From Leptodactylus fallax (Eukaryota > Chordata > Amphibia > Anura > Leptodactylidae), in the NCBI GenBank assembly GCA_947044405.1, contig CAMRHE010000011.1:8008501-8072500 (forward strand): a stretch of DNA of 64,000 bases, written 5' to 3'. This document shows, in pieces, positions 36,073-46,677 of this stretch. The notes under the pieces were generated by a model. It saw only the letters and a list, made by a program, of their open reading frames with translations. It did no database searches and had not been told where the DNA came from. The position numbers were made by a program, and so were the translations under genes. Within the stretch, counting starts at the first letter, position 1; the number at the start of each line of letters is the position of its first letter.

Positions 36073-36679
36073 GACTAAAATGCTCTATTATCAGAACCTC
36101 CCACTCCCCTATCCAAGACTTCTCCTGAGTTGCACCACTTCTCTAGAATGCTCTACCCCGAACAATCAGATTAAATCCCAATTTCCACAGCTTCAAGTGC
36201 AAACTAAGGACACATCTCTTCAGACAGGGGTATCACAATTCCTAATGTAACCCTTCCGCAGTTAGAATTCCTAAAACAAATCATCCTCTGTTCAAACTCC
36301 CAAATTACCCTAAAGGATATGATGTTGTATCGGACTGTAACTTTATATTTCCAGGCACCATTTGCACATTAAAAGATACTGACTGGTGATGGCTCATACA
36401 GCTTTATTTATTTGTAATGAAAGTAACCTCTATCACATAAATGGCTTCTCCACTGTATAAGCAATTCTACCTCCTATGCCACCCCTCCTACCTCTTGTGT
36501 CACCCCCTCTACCTCATAGATTGTAATCTCTTGCAAGCAGGACCATCAGGCATATTGTGTGAATTGACTATTACTCTGAAATATATCTTTTTGCCTGTAT
36601 CTGAACCCTACAATTTGTAAAGTGCTGTGGAATATGTTGGCACTATATAAATAAAATGTATTATTATTATTATTACTTT

Positions 36680-37285
36680 ATAGCATTTGAGTTCCATTGA
36701 AAGGGTGCTAAGGTGTGCACGGATGAAACTGTGTTGGTTGGGAGCATGATCTTTAGGACCTCCGACTTGGTCTGACTTTGTAGCCAGACATGGAGCGATA
36801 GTTTGCTAACAGGTCGACAACTGTGGGGAGACCCATGGAGGGGTTTGAAATGAGAAACAAGACATCATCTGCAAAATCTGAGCTATGGAGGTTCTGGTTG
36901 CCAATACGCAGTCCTTGTATGTCCGGAGGCAGACGGGCAGCATGTAATAGGGTTTAATGGAGTAGGATGAATAAGCACTGAGACAGGGGGCATTCTTTGT
37001 CTCAAAACTGAGAGATAGAGTGCCATTGATCTTCAGGCATGCATGTGGAGAGGCATAAAGGGTAAAGACAGCGTCTATAAACTGAGATGAGAAATTGAAT
37101 TTGCGAAGATTAGCCTTCATGTATTGCTCCGCTACTACTCCATCAAACACCTTTTTGGTGTCAACGCCCAGGAGTACAAGGTCTGAGTTTGTTTTTCTTG
37201 CATAGGTGATGGCATGTTAGAATCCAGTCTGTTCCAAGTGAACTAGTGACGGCAGGAACAATTTCAGCCGAATAGCCAGCTCATA
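36680..37285 (-). pseudogene. L1/Tx1 ORF2, RT core
   Basis: Reading from 37285 downward, AIRLKLFLPSLVH, GVDTKKVFDGVV (RT motif A; the usual SLDAEKAFD is altered), SPHACLKINGTLS and, in another frame near 36865, DFADDVLFL (the catalytic FADD) appear. The best open frame is 37150-36806. Motif B is damaged. Confidence 0.75.
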
Positions 37286-37566
37286 GTGTATATCTCCCTT
37301 ACAGAAGTCAAGGAAGTCATGCACAGCTTCCCAAAGAGGAAAAGCCCTGGCCCCGACACCTTTCCTTTGATATATTATAAAACTTTCCGCTCAGAATATT
37401 TATCTCATTTCTCCCTAGCTTGCCACACTCTGCTGAATGGCAAAATACTCTCTAAACAAGCTTAAAGAGGCGCACATGACCCTGATACTCAAAGATGGCA
37501 AGGATCCATTATCTTGCGGCAACTACCGATCGATATCTTTACTCAACATTGATCTCAAGATAGGCA
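37286..37566 (+). pseudogene. L1/Tx1 ORF2 segment, inverted
   Basis: Plus-strand phrases [29 protein letters not shown] and, after a frameshift, [16 protein letters not shown] belong just upstream of the RT core. In an intact L1 the LKI would be followed by the YELAIRL that starts the minus-strand part at 37285. This is the expected product of twin priming. Confidence 0.72.
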
Positions 37567-37779
37567 ATTAATAATAGGATTATGCATCTGTAGTCAAAAA
37601 ATTTCCAAAACTACATCTGTAGGTAAATTCTCAATTCCAAAAAAAGGAAATGGAATCAGAGTGTAAAGTACCTACAACAATATTCAATAGAGGTTGTTAT
37701 AAATTGTAATCACACTTGCCTGAGGTATCAAAGATATACCTTATGTGTGAGAAACTTGGCTGCTGAACCTCAGTCTACA

Positions 37780-38190
37780 AAAGCATTATCAGAAATGACC
37801 ACCTAGGTGGTCTTCCTGGAAAACACCTAGACGCTGGAGTTTTCCCGGAACTAGATGCTTGGGACATTTTGTAAGAGCATGACCAGAATCTCTGCAATAA
37901 AAACACAGACCCCACTGTCTCTGTAATAATCTCCTGTCCCAATTCTACATAGTGGCTCCTAGCTGCATAGGCTCTGTGTGTGACTCTGGAGTGGGCTCAA
38001 GTGGAATCAGAGGAGTGGAGACCAAAGTTCCTTCTAAACAAATAGCTAGTGTCTTGGTTTTGACACTATGGGTTGCAGATAGTTGACTACAATTCCTTTA
38101 AAGGGCCAGATAGGCTTTGGAGAAACTGACAGCACAGAGTTTGATCATTCCACTAAGAATGAACTGTCCACCTTCTGTACTCAGAACAGG
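37780..38190 (-). pseudogene. Retrotransposon gag fragment with zinc knuckle
   Basis: On the minus strand, 37905-37863 encodes CFYCRDSGHALTKC, a perfect C-x2-C-x4-H-x4-C knuckle, followed by PKHLVPGKLQRLGV. The upstream sequence to 38190 reads as broken gag-like text. It is probably a gypsy relic; no LTR is visible. Confidence 0.55.
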
Positions 38191-38227
38191 ATGGTGGCTT
38201 TGGTTGTAAGATCAGATTCACCCCTGA

Positions 38228-38572
38228 AACTGCAAAGATGCTAGTCCATGCCCTCATAATCTCCCACTTAGATTACTGTAACATCCTTCTCCATGGCCTC
38301 TCAGCAAATGCTCTCACCCCCCTCCAGTCCACCTTAAACTGTGCCGCTTGCTTAATACACCTATCCCCCCGTTCTTCATCAGCCGCTCCCCTCTGCCAGT
38401 CCCTTCACTGGCTACTCGTTGCCCAGCAAATAGAGTTCAAAATACTAACGCTCCACAACCTGACCCCTCCATACTGTATATCTCCAACCTAATCTCCCGC
38501 TACCTGCCCAAACACAACCTCCGAACCTCCACAGACCTACTACTCCGCTCTGCTCTTATCCGCTCTTCACAC
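38228..38572 (+). pseudogene. L2/CR1-type LINE fragment C
   Basis: The frame encodes ISHLDYCNILLHGLS, LHWLLVAQQIEFKILTL and, after a shift, PKHNLRTSTD. It is the C-terminal part of an L2-like ORF2 from a subfamily different from copies A and B. It ends at the start of the copia LTR. Confidence 0.8.
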
Positions 38573-38875
38573 TGTTGGAGATATGCAACAGCGAACTTTG
38601 TCTCTATATTTGCTGGATAGACTGCAGTTCACATTTATGACACTAGATGTAGCTGTTACTAAATGTTTATCTGTAGACACTCTGTACTTTGTTTGTTTTG
38701 ATGCTATTGATATACACCCTGTATTTTAGAGTGTGTGCTGAACTAGATCTGTTATTCACCATGTAGGATGAACCTTCTCTTACTGCATTCATGTTTCTCT
38801 AAAGTCTGTTCCTGTTATATACAAATGTCTATCTGGTTTTGACTCTGCCACATCCAGCAATCACACTCTGCAACA
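38573..38875 (+). repeat. 5' LTR of the copia element
   Basis: It begins TGTTGGAGAT and ends CTGCAACA; TGTTG/CAACA is the inverted terminus. Only one LTR is present, so age cannot be estimated. Confidence 0.8.
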
Positions 38876-38876
38876 A

Positions 38877-38889
38877 GTTATGGGCCCAG
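38877..38889 (+). other. Half-tRNA primer-binding site (initiator tRNA-Met)
   Basis: GTTATGGGCCCAG, one base after the LTR, is complementary to the anticodon-stem-loop sequence CTGGGCCCATAAC of eukaryotic initiator tRNA-Met. Drosophila copia is known to use such an internal tRNA fragment as primer. The match is 13 of 13 bases from remembered tRNA sequence. Confidence 0.8.
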
Positions 38890-39084
38890 TGATCAAATGA
38901 AGCCCCAGTGATCAAATGAAGCCCCAGAAACCGGATAAACCCCAGTAAACAGAAGTGGCCCAGGCAGAGTGAAGTCCAGAACGGAAGACAGTCCGGCAGA
39001 TGCAGAGATCGATATAAGGAAGCTTATACAGAGACATCTCCTGTACAGAAGTAAGACTGTTCATATATATATAATGGAGGGAGA

Positions 39085-40571
39085 ATGACCTGTAGTTCAG
39101 AACCTAAACTTCAGTGGCCAAGCTGAACAATGACAATTATCAGCTATGGAAATTTAAAGTGGAAATGCTATTATCCAGGGATGACTTGTGGGAAGTTATC
39201 ATTACAGAGAGACCACAAGATGATTATCAGGACTGGGACAGGAAAAACAGACGGGCACGGGCCACTATAAGATTACTAGTAGAAGATGATCAGCTTATTC
39301 ACATACGCAGTGAGAATACAGCAAAAGGCATGTGGGATGTACTGAAAAGACTGCATGAGAGATCCAGTCTAAACAGCAAGTTGTTTCTGCTGAGGAAACT
39401 CTACAAAATGAGGCTTAGTAGAGAGCAGGACATGCAGGAGCATATAAATGCCATGCTGGAAGTGATCACACAACTCAGATCAGTCGGTGAGAATATAACA
39501 GACAGTCACGCCGCAGCCATTTTATTATGCAGTTTACCTGACACATACACTGCACTGATCAATGCGCTGGAGACACGGCCTGAGACAGATCTGACACTAA
39601 CATTCATAAAGACCAGGCTCATAGATGAGCATCAGCGACTAAAGGAGTTTGCACATGATTATACAGAAACTCACTCCAAGACAGCTCTTAAGGCTACAGA
39701 AACAAGGTCACACATGAAGGAAACCAGAGTGTGCTTTAGATGCCACAGACAAGGACACATAAAGAAAGATTGTACTATATGGAAAGCAGAGCAGATGAGG
39801 CAGCATCCCTCTTATACTAAACAGAAAGTCAAAGCCACAATTTCTGATTCAAGTGAAGGGAAGTGGAATGCTACATTTAAAGTGACAGGCAACCATAAAT
39901 TGCAAGGCTGGTGCATTGACTCTGGAGCAACCAGTCACATGACAAGTGATAGATGTTTTTTCACAGAACTTGATCTGAATAACAAAGAGACTATTTACCT
40001 CACAGATGGGAGTAAAATATGTGCAGAAGGATATGAGAATGGAACCCTTGTATGCCCCAATGATGCGGGACACAATTTAGCAATACCAGAAAAAGATGTA
40101 CTTTATGTTCCTGATCTAGAAGGAGGACTCTTATCTGTGAAGCGTCTGACAAGCAAAGGACTCACTGTAAAATTCCAAGGTGACAAGTGTTCTATCCTAG
40201 ACGGCAAGCAGATGATAGCAAGTGCCAAGTTGGATGATCATCTATATCACCTCAACACAGTGAAGGAGCAGGTGAGACTATGCACAGATAAGCACAATGA
40301 CTGTATAAACGTGTGGCACAGGCGTTTAGGTCACAGACACCCAGAATGCATACAGGAACTACAAAAGAGGAATCTGACAAAGGATCTAACAGTATCCCCT
40401 TGTTCAGTTATTGCTAAATGGGAATGTTGCATCAAATCCAAAGCTACAAGAGCAACACTTCCTAAAGTAAGTCACAATAGAACTTCAAGACCTCTTGACC
40501 TAGTTCACAGTGATGTATGTGGTCCCCAAAACCCACCTACACCTGGACACCTGGAGGCAACAGGTACATAG
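39085..40571 (+). pseudogene. copia gag, protease and pre-integrase
   Basis: Homology is continuous from about 39114: KLNNDNYQLWKFKVEMLL (copia gag start), HERSSLNSKLFLLRKLY, then the zinc knuckle CFRCHRQGHIKKDC near residue 207. The protease IDSGATSH follows near residue 268, and the pre-integrase module has WHRRLGHRHPE near 403. No Met starts this frame; a TAA lies at 39105 and the likely ATG at 39085 is in another frame. A small indel near 39105-39114 is therefore inferred. Near 40540 another shift moves the integrase to a second frame. Confidence 0.88.
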
Positions 40572-40997
40572 TGACTTTCATAGATGACTATTCAAGATAC
40601 ACAGTCACTTACCTAATGCAACACAAGAGTGAAGTTTTTGACAAATTACAGGACTATGTAATAAGGGCAAGAAACAAGTTTCAGAGAAAACCTCTCATAC
40701 TGCGGAGTAACAATGGAGGTGAATTCACAGGACATAAAATACAAGATTACTTAAAGCAGAATGGAATAGAGCATCAAAAGACAATCCCCTACACACCAGA
40801 GCAAAACGGGGTAGCTGAAAGAAAGAACAGAACTCTGACTGAAATGATCAGATGCATGCTGACAGACTCTGGATTATCACAAAAATATTGGGGTGAAGCA
40901 GCAATGGCAGCCACTTATTGGCAAAACAGACTCTTTTTTAGAACAATGGAGAAAACTCCATATGAACTGTGGCACAATGAGAAGCCGAGTGTAAAAC
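40517..40997 (+). pseudogene. copia integrase, truncated
   Basis: GGNRYIVTFIDDYSRY, LRSNNGGEFTGH and EQNGVAERKNRTLTEM form the integrase core. The second catalytic Asp (normally SDNGGEF) is Asn here. Reading stops making sense after KPSVKH near 40995, where the element is cut. The open frame to 41281 is chance coding in the next repeat. Confidence 0.87.
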
Positions 40998-41367
40998 ATA
41001 AAATCCCTCTTGTTGTCTCCTTTCCGACATGTTTCGCATCCTACACACAGGTGCTCATCTTGGGATGTTTTGGAGATGGACACAGTGATCCACGTTGCAG
41101 AGCTCCAACCCCAAGTGCGGGGGCTCTCCTGGTAAATTCACAGCTGGGAGCCTTCAATAGGCTGCTGGCTGTCATGTCAATGAGACACCGGCCCCAGATC
41201 TCGCTCCAGGTGCCGGCGATCCTCGGCAAAATGGCTTTGACCGAGGCGCTGGGGGGTTTAAGGCCTGATTGCAGGTATTAGCTCCGGGTCTCTGCTGTAT
41301 AATGTAATGTATTTAAATACTCGACATCCGCCATACTAGTACAGCAGATGTCGGTAAGGGGTTAATT
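40998..41367 (-). repeat. TTAA-type frog repeat, terminal fragment
   Basis: On the minus strand it begins TTAACCCCTTACCGACATC and continues through GC-rich sequence with an internal CATCCGCC/GCAGATG inverted pair. It resembles the terminus style of the repeat at 16992-19753. The other end is lost at the copia junction. Confidence 0.45.
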
Positions 41368-41545
41368 ATCCCTCCTTAACTGCTAATTGGATCAGCATAG
41401 GAGAGCTCTGAAAACTGCAGAAGCTTTACAGGTTGGCACTGTAACCTTAAAGGAGTTATCCAGCTTCCAAAAATTATCTCCAACTACCACAGCAGTGCTA
41501 AATACTCACTGTTCCCTTGTGCACCCTTTTCTTGACTTTATTTTA
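41368..41545. repeat. Segment shared with 49602-49790
   Basis: After TAAGGGGTTAA both places carry similar sequence: GGATCAGCATAGGAGAGCTCTG here against GGACGAGATCAGAGAACTATG there, then CAGGTTGGCAC and ACCTTAAAG. The repeat unit therefore extends beyond the apparent TTAA end. Its class is unknown. Confidence 0.5.
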
Positions 41546-41892
41546 CTTCAGACTCCTTGTATCACTGTTATTTACATGCTGTTATTTATATGCATGTTTT
41601 TCTCACTGTCTTACATAAAATCAGAATAAACCTTTCCCATTTTAGGTCAATTAGGATTACCAAAATTATTAATATTTGCCAAATTCCAGAATAATGACAG
41701 AGGGAGAATTTTTAAGGCATTTTTATTACTTTCTGCAAAGTCAAAATTTTACATACATTTCATTAGTATTTGGTACCATTGCCCTTAAACTGTATGACTT
41801 GGGTTAAACTTTTAGGATATCCTTCCACAAGCTTCGCACAATAGTTGATAGCAATTTGGGCCCATTCATCCTGACAGAACTGGTGTAACTGA

Positions 41893-43437
41893 CAGCACTA
41901 TCTAGAAGAAAGACGGATGGGGGCATTAATCTACCACATGTTCAACAACAGTATGAGGCAGTACAGCTACAGATCTGGCTAGACCTAACTACATCATCTC
42001 ATGATACATCCTTGAGGAGGCTGGTGGAGGAGGCTTCTAAACGACCTCTGGGTACCAACTACCCCTCCCTCTACCACCACTAAGAGAGATATCCTTTAGG
42101 AGTAGATGAAAAATCCTATATCAGACTTCTGGAAGCCATTGTTGAGAGTGCCCTTGAGTACTTTTTGTATTGATGGAGTCCTTCCTACTGCAGAGGCCTT
42201 GCAAACTTCAAGCTTGTTTCATCATCGGAAGACACTGAACTTCTTACATTTAAACCATTACTTGATGTGCAGAAAGCAGTTTGAGGACACTTATGCTAGG
42301 CATCGGCAGCACACTGACTTTGAAAAATTGTATGTGTTGTGAATCCCAAGATGTTCAGAATGTCTTCTTTGCTCCATCAATTCATCTGTCCACCCACTTC
42401 CATGAAACGGTTCTTCTTAAGAAGTTGGGAGACATACTTAAATGTCACCCTAAACACAGCAACCTCGACAATAGTTATGTCAAGAACCCATGGGGTATCC
42501 ACGTGTGTTAGACTTCAGGAAAGCCACTTCAAGTTGCTCTCTAGGTGGTACAGGACTCCAGAATGGCTGTGTGCCCATAAATTAACAGACTCCGCTGAAT
42601 GCTGGAGATGCAAGGCATTCATAGGTTCACTATTACATTTGTGGTGGTCCTATCCACTGTTATCCTTATACTGGGCAGCTGTAGAGTCCCTGATCCAGAA
42701 GTTGGGCTTCCGCAATTTCACCCTTGATCCTGCTCTGCTAATTCTGTTCCTACCGATACCCAGGCTGGACTCGAAGTCCCAACTCTTGATATATCACCTA
42801 CTCACTGCTGCGAAATCTCTGATCCCCCAGATGTGGAGACAACCACAGCCACCATCTATTGACCAATGGGTCTCCAAGATAAATCAAATAGCATGGTTTG
42901 AGGAAATGTTAAGCTGGTTGAGAAGAAACCGATCTACTTACCTGGCAGTCTGATCGCCCTGGTTGGATAACAGATGAATCCTATTTTCCCCAATTGGGGT
43001 CATCTGCCAAACCCATCCATTCTTAGTTGGACTACTGCCTGTTCCAGGTTGCCACTTCAGAATCCTCCCTCCCCTCCCTTACCCAATCCTATTCTCATAC
43101 TAACATCTAGCCCCCCTCCCCACTCTTCTCTTTTTCAGTCCTTCTTCTCCGTTCCTTCCTTCTTCCCTTCCCTCTCTTACATTCTTCTCTCTCCCCTTTC
43201 CTTTTCTCTTTCTCTTCTCTTTCCTTTCCTTAGTTTTATCCTGTTTTGTTCTTTGTCATTTCTTTTATAAAAATGAAAAATGTTTATTGACATCTACTGG
43301 TTTTCTCCAAGCATGGACTAAAACTACTTAAGTGGGACTGCGTCCCTAACATTGCTTGTTCATTTTTCATGACATATTTCAATGCTGTGGCTTGTATTTG
43401 AATTCTGTCAATAAACCCAAAATTGATATAAAAGAAG
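41893..43437 (+). mobile_element. L1/Tx1-type LINE 3' fragment with 12-bp TSD
   Basis: TGGTGTAACTGA lies on both sides. The insert carries the end of ORF2 and a CT-rich 3' UTR, and ends CAATAAACCCAAAATTGATATAAAA. Loss of the 5' portion and a long target duplication are as expected from target-primed insertion. Confidence 0.85.
41895..42953 (+). pseudogene. L1/Tx1 ORF2 C-terminal region
   Basis: It begins with RRKTDGGINLPHVQQQYEA, then KPLLDVQKAV in broken frames. From 42339 an open frame of 204 codons follows, with CWRCKAFIGSLLHLWWSYPL, the cysteine-histidine motif of L1 C-termini. It continues with a helical end FEEMLSWLRRNRSTY. The last third is intact; the first part has several stops. 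Confidence 0.82.
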
Positions 43438-44285
43438 TGGTGTAACTGAGCCATGTTTATAGTCTGCCTTCCTCACACCTGCCTTTTCAGCTTTGCCCAT
43501 AAATTTTCAATAGGATTGAGATCAGGGCTTTGTGATGACCACTCCAAAACATTGACTTTGTTATGCTTAAGCTACTGTGTAACCAGATTGGCAGTATGTT
43601 TCGGGTCATTGTCCATTTGGAAGACCCATTTGGGTCCAAGCTTTAACTTCCTGGCTGATGTATTGAGATGTTGCTTCAGTATTGCCACATAATGTTCTTT
43701 CTTCATGATGCCATCTATTTTGTGAAGTCCTCCAAACGTAATGATGGTCATTATGGACAAACAGTTTAATTTTAGTTTCATCAAACCACAGGACATGTCT
43801 CCAAAACTTAAGGTCTTTGTTCCTGTGTGCATTTGCAAACATTAATCTGGCTTTTTTATGTTTCTTTTGGAGAGTGTTTTCTTCTTGGCAGAGTGGCCTT
43901 TTAGCCCATGTCGATACAGTACTTGTTTCACTGTGGATAATGACACAATCTTACCAGCTTCAGCCAGCATCTTCACATGGTATTTTGCTTTTGTTTTTGG
44001 GTTGATATGCACATTTCGTGCCAAAGCACATTCATCTCTGGGGCACAGAACCTGTCCCCTTCCTGAGCGGTATGATGGCAGGACATTTCCATCTTGTTTG
44101 TACTTGCGTATAATTGTTTGTAAAGATGAACAAGGCACCTTCAGGTATCTGTAAATTGCACCCAAGGATGAACCAGACTCGTGCAAGTCCACAATTCTCT
44201 TCCTGATATCTTTGCTGATTTCTTTAGACTTTCCTATTGTGTTACAAAAAGAAGCAGTGTGTTTCAGGTGTGCCTTAAAATACAT
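43438..44285 (-). pseudogene. Sleeping-Beauty-like transposase
   Basis: The minus-strand frame 44285-43842 encodes GKSKEISKDIRKRIVDLHES, two helix-turn-helix units (SSLGAIYRYLKVP and LSTVKQVLYRHGLKG) and the GRGQV linker of the PAIRED-like DNA-binding region. The normal ATG before GKSK is ATA. After a frameshift near 43842 come WFDETKIKLF (first Asp), [12 protein letters not shown] (second Asp) and [11 protein letters not shown] (Glu). A TAG follows the QMDND region. The final 40 codons lie left of the L1 insertion, at 41892-41770 (DEWAQI, KLVEGYPK). Confidence 0.85.
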
Positions 44286-44612
44286 GCACAGGTGTGTCTC
44301 TAATTAACTCAGATGTTGCAAATAAACCTATCAGAAGCTTCCAAAGACATGACATCATCATATGGGCTGTCTCAAATTGTTTAAAGGCATAGTAATATTA
44401 GTGTATGTAAACTTTTGACTTTGCAGAAAGTAATAAAAATGCCTTAAAAAATTCTCTCTCTCATTATTCTGGCAATTGGCAAATATTAATAATTTTGGTA
44501 ATCCTAATTGACCTAAAACGGGAAAGGTTTATTCTGATTTCCTGTCAGATAGTGAGAAAAACATACATATGTGTCTTTTTATATAGTGTATGTAGACTTC
44601 TGGTCTGAACTT

Positions 44613-45205
44613 ATTATTATTTATTTATTTATTTATTTTTTTTAAAGATAAGCCTCTGCTATGGCAAATAACATGTGTGTATGTTTTTCCTTCTGCATCA
44701 GCTTGTTATGCTGTTAATTAACATTATTTTTCTATTGCAAATGATTCAATAAAACATATTTGTAAAACCAATATCAAAAAGCATTTGTGCACATACTGTA
44801 ATTAGCAGAATTGTTGGTCTCATTAGTTATAGTATTATTTTTTACTGTATTCATCTTTGAATTAGTTATGCTCTAAATGTTGATATTGCATTTTAAAAGA
44901 ATGGAAAGGAAAACATTTTTTAAAAGTGAATTACTGAAACTATGAAAGAACTTATTATTGTTACTGTATTTTGGAATACAGTAGGTAAGTACAAAACATT
45001 GTTTTAATTGCTTATGTTATTCCTTTACCAGAACATTGGAGTGCTAATGGGACCACAAGATCAATGTTTAAGATATATTTCACTATCTTTCCAATCAGAG
45101 GCATAACTAAAGGGTTAAGGGACCTGGTGCAAAAGTTTTTCTTGGGTCCTCTTCCCACCCTCCACCTCTATGACAAAACCCAAACAAATTCCAAATGGTG
45201 AAATA
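44613..45205. other. AT-rich non-coding sequence
   Basis: A TTAT-type simple repeat lies at about 44611-44640. No element ends or coding frames are visible. Confidence 0.45.
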
Positions 45206-45310
45206 TACAGTGCCTTGCAAAAGTATTTATACCCCTTGAACTTTTTCACATTTTGTCATCTTGCAACCACAAATTTAAATATATTTTATTCAGAATTTAA
45301 GTTATAGACC

Positions 45311-46558
45311 CATGATGGCGAACCTATGGCACGCGTGCCAGAGAGGGCACGCAGAGCCCTCTCAGTTGGCACGCGCACCGTCGCCATGATTGCTCACTAA
45401 CGGGGAATCTGGTACAGGATTCCCTGTTAGTGAGCGATTGCGTCTTTCAGCTGTATGTGCAAATGCGGACTGCGGCCCCACTGTGAAGCATATACTACTG
45501 TGTGGGGGCCCATTGTGAAGCATAAACTACTGTGTGGGGACCCACTGTGAAGCATAAACTAATGTGTGTGGGCCCACTGTGAATCATAAACTACTGTGTG
45601 GGGGCCCACTGTGAAGCATAAACTACTGTGTGGGGGCCCACTGTGGAGCATATACTACTGTGTGGGGGCCCACTGTGAAGCATAAACTACTGTGTGAGGG
45701 CCCACTGCATAGCATATACTACTGTGTGGATGCCCACTGTGAAGCATAAACTACTGTGTGGAGGCCCACTGTGAAGCGTAAACTACTGTGTGGGGGCCCA
45801 CTGTGAAGCGTAAACTACTGTGTGGGGGCCCACTGTGAAGCATATACCACTGGGTGGGGACCCACTGTGAAGCATAAACTACTGTGTGGGGGCCCATTGT
45901 GAAGCATAAAATAATGTGTGGGGTACCACTGTGGAGCATATACTACTGTGTGGGGGCCCATTGTGAAGCATAAACTACTGTGTGGGGGCCCACTGTGAAG
46001 CATAAACTACTGTGTGGGTACCCACTGTGAAGCATAAACTACTGAATGGGGGCCCACTGTGGAGCATATACTACTGTGTGGAGGCCCACTGTGGAGCATA
46101 TACTAATGTGTGGGGGCCACTGTGGGGCATATAATACTGTGTGGGGGTCCACTGTGGAGCACATAATACTGTGCAGGGCCCACTGTGGAGCATATCAGAC
46201 AGTGCGGGGGCCACTGTGGAGCGTATAATACTGTGTGGGATCCACTGTAGGCATATAATACTGTATGGGGGCCACTTTGGAGCATATAATACTGTCTGGG
46301 GGCTACTTTGGAGTGAATTGTACTGTCTGGGGGCCACTGTGGAGCGCATTGTACTGTGTGGAAGCCCTTCACTATTTATATCACACAGTATCTGTTTTAT
46401 AGCAGACATGTGATATTATTACATGCTGTAATAACATTGCACCGTCACTATAAAACAGATGCTGGTTAATTTAAGGTTAAATTGCCGTGTTGGCGATAAA
46501 TTAATAGGTTTTGGGTTGCAGTTTGGGCACTCAGTCTCTAAAAGGTTCGCCATCACTG
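45311..46558. mobile_element. Second minisatellite-bearing hAT element (1248 bp)
   Basis: Its ends are inverted: TGATGGCGAACCTATGGCAC on the left and, on the opposite strand, CAGTGATGGCGAACCTTTTA on the right. The left CAG is reduced to CA. The Tc1 sequence resumes directly after it. The 8-bp duplication is decayed (TATAGACC against TGACC). There is no transposase; the body is mostly a tandem array. Confidence 0.82.
45478..46362. repeat. 32-bp minisatellite, 28 units
   Basis: Units follow GCCCACTGTGAAGCATAAAC then TACTGTGTGGGG, head to tail without spacers. Units after about 46110 shorten and change (GGAGCATATAATACTG), giving a gradient from uniform to divergent copies. Long open frames on both strands are a consequence of the period. 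Confidence 0.92.
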
Positions 46559-46677
46559 TGACCAACACAAAGTAGCACATAATTGTGATGTGGAACGAAA
46601 ATGATACATGGTTTTCAAAATTTTAATCAAATAAAAATCTGAAAAGTGTGACGTGAAAAAGTGTTCAGCCCCCTATA

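Larger units (their letters stand above)
34806..36675 (+). mobile_element. L2-type LINE, copy B, 5'-truncated
   Basis: This plus-strand element begins inside the RT region and ends in the same ATATAAATAAAATGTA(TTA)n tail as copy A. It inserted in L1 copy B. Its 3' UTR (36240-36660) corresponds to the reverse of 10310-10720. Confidence 0.9.
34010..37566 (-). mobile_element. L1/Tx1-type LINE, copy B, with inverted 5' piece, split by an L2
   Basis: Minus-strand coding lies at 37285-36680 (RT) and 34805-34010 (post-RT region), separated by a plus-strand L2 (34806-36675). The stretch 37286-37566 is plus strand and encodes the segment just upstream in ORF2, so the 5' end is inverted. The 3' end is not seen left of 34010. 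Confidence 0.75.
38573..40997 (+). mobile_element. Ty1/copia retrotransposon, 5' half
   Basis: A 303-bp 5' LTR, a primer site, gag, protease and integrase are present. RT, RNase H and the 3' LTR are missing beyond about 40997, where the sequence passes into an unrelated repeat. It is inserted in an L2 fragment. Copia elements are rare in vertebrates. Confidence 0.88.
41546..44612 (-). mobile_element. Sleeping-Beauty-like Tc1, split by an L1 tail
   Basis: Inverted repeats of about 230 bp (41546-41770 and 44385-44612) share AATCAGAATAAACCTTTCCC and TTTGCAGAAAGTAATAAAAATG. Long repeats with internal direct repeats fit the IR/DR arrangement of the Sleeping Beauty group. A 12-bp duplication TGGTGTAACTGA (41881-41892, 43438-43449) marks the L1 insertion. 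Exact ends are blurred by mutation. Confidence 0.82.

Noticed and set aside
40998..41281. C-terminal extension of the copia integrase frame
   Set aside because: Similarity stops at about 40995; the rest is chance coding in a TTAA-type repeat.
43200..43262. CT-rich frame with many Ser and Leu that looks like a membrane protein
   Set aside because: It is the pyrimidine-rich 3' UTR of an L1; low-complexity translation imitates hydrophobic segments.
46071..46413. Frames with MHSGPxTVLYAP-type repeats in the second array
   Set aside because: Periodic by-product of the 32-bp minisatellite, with frames on both strands.
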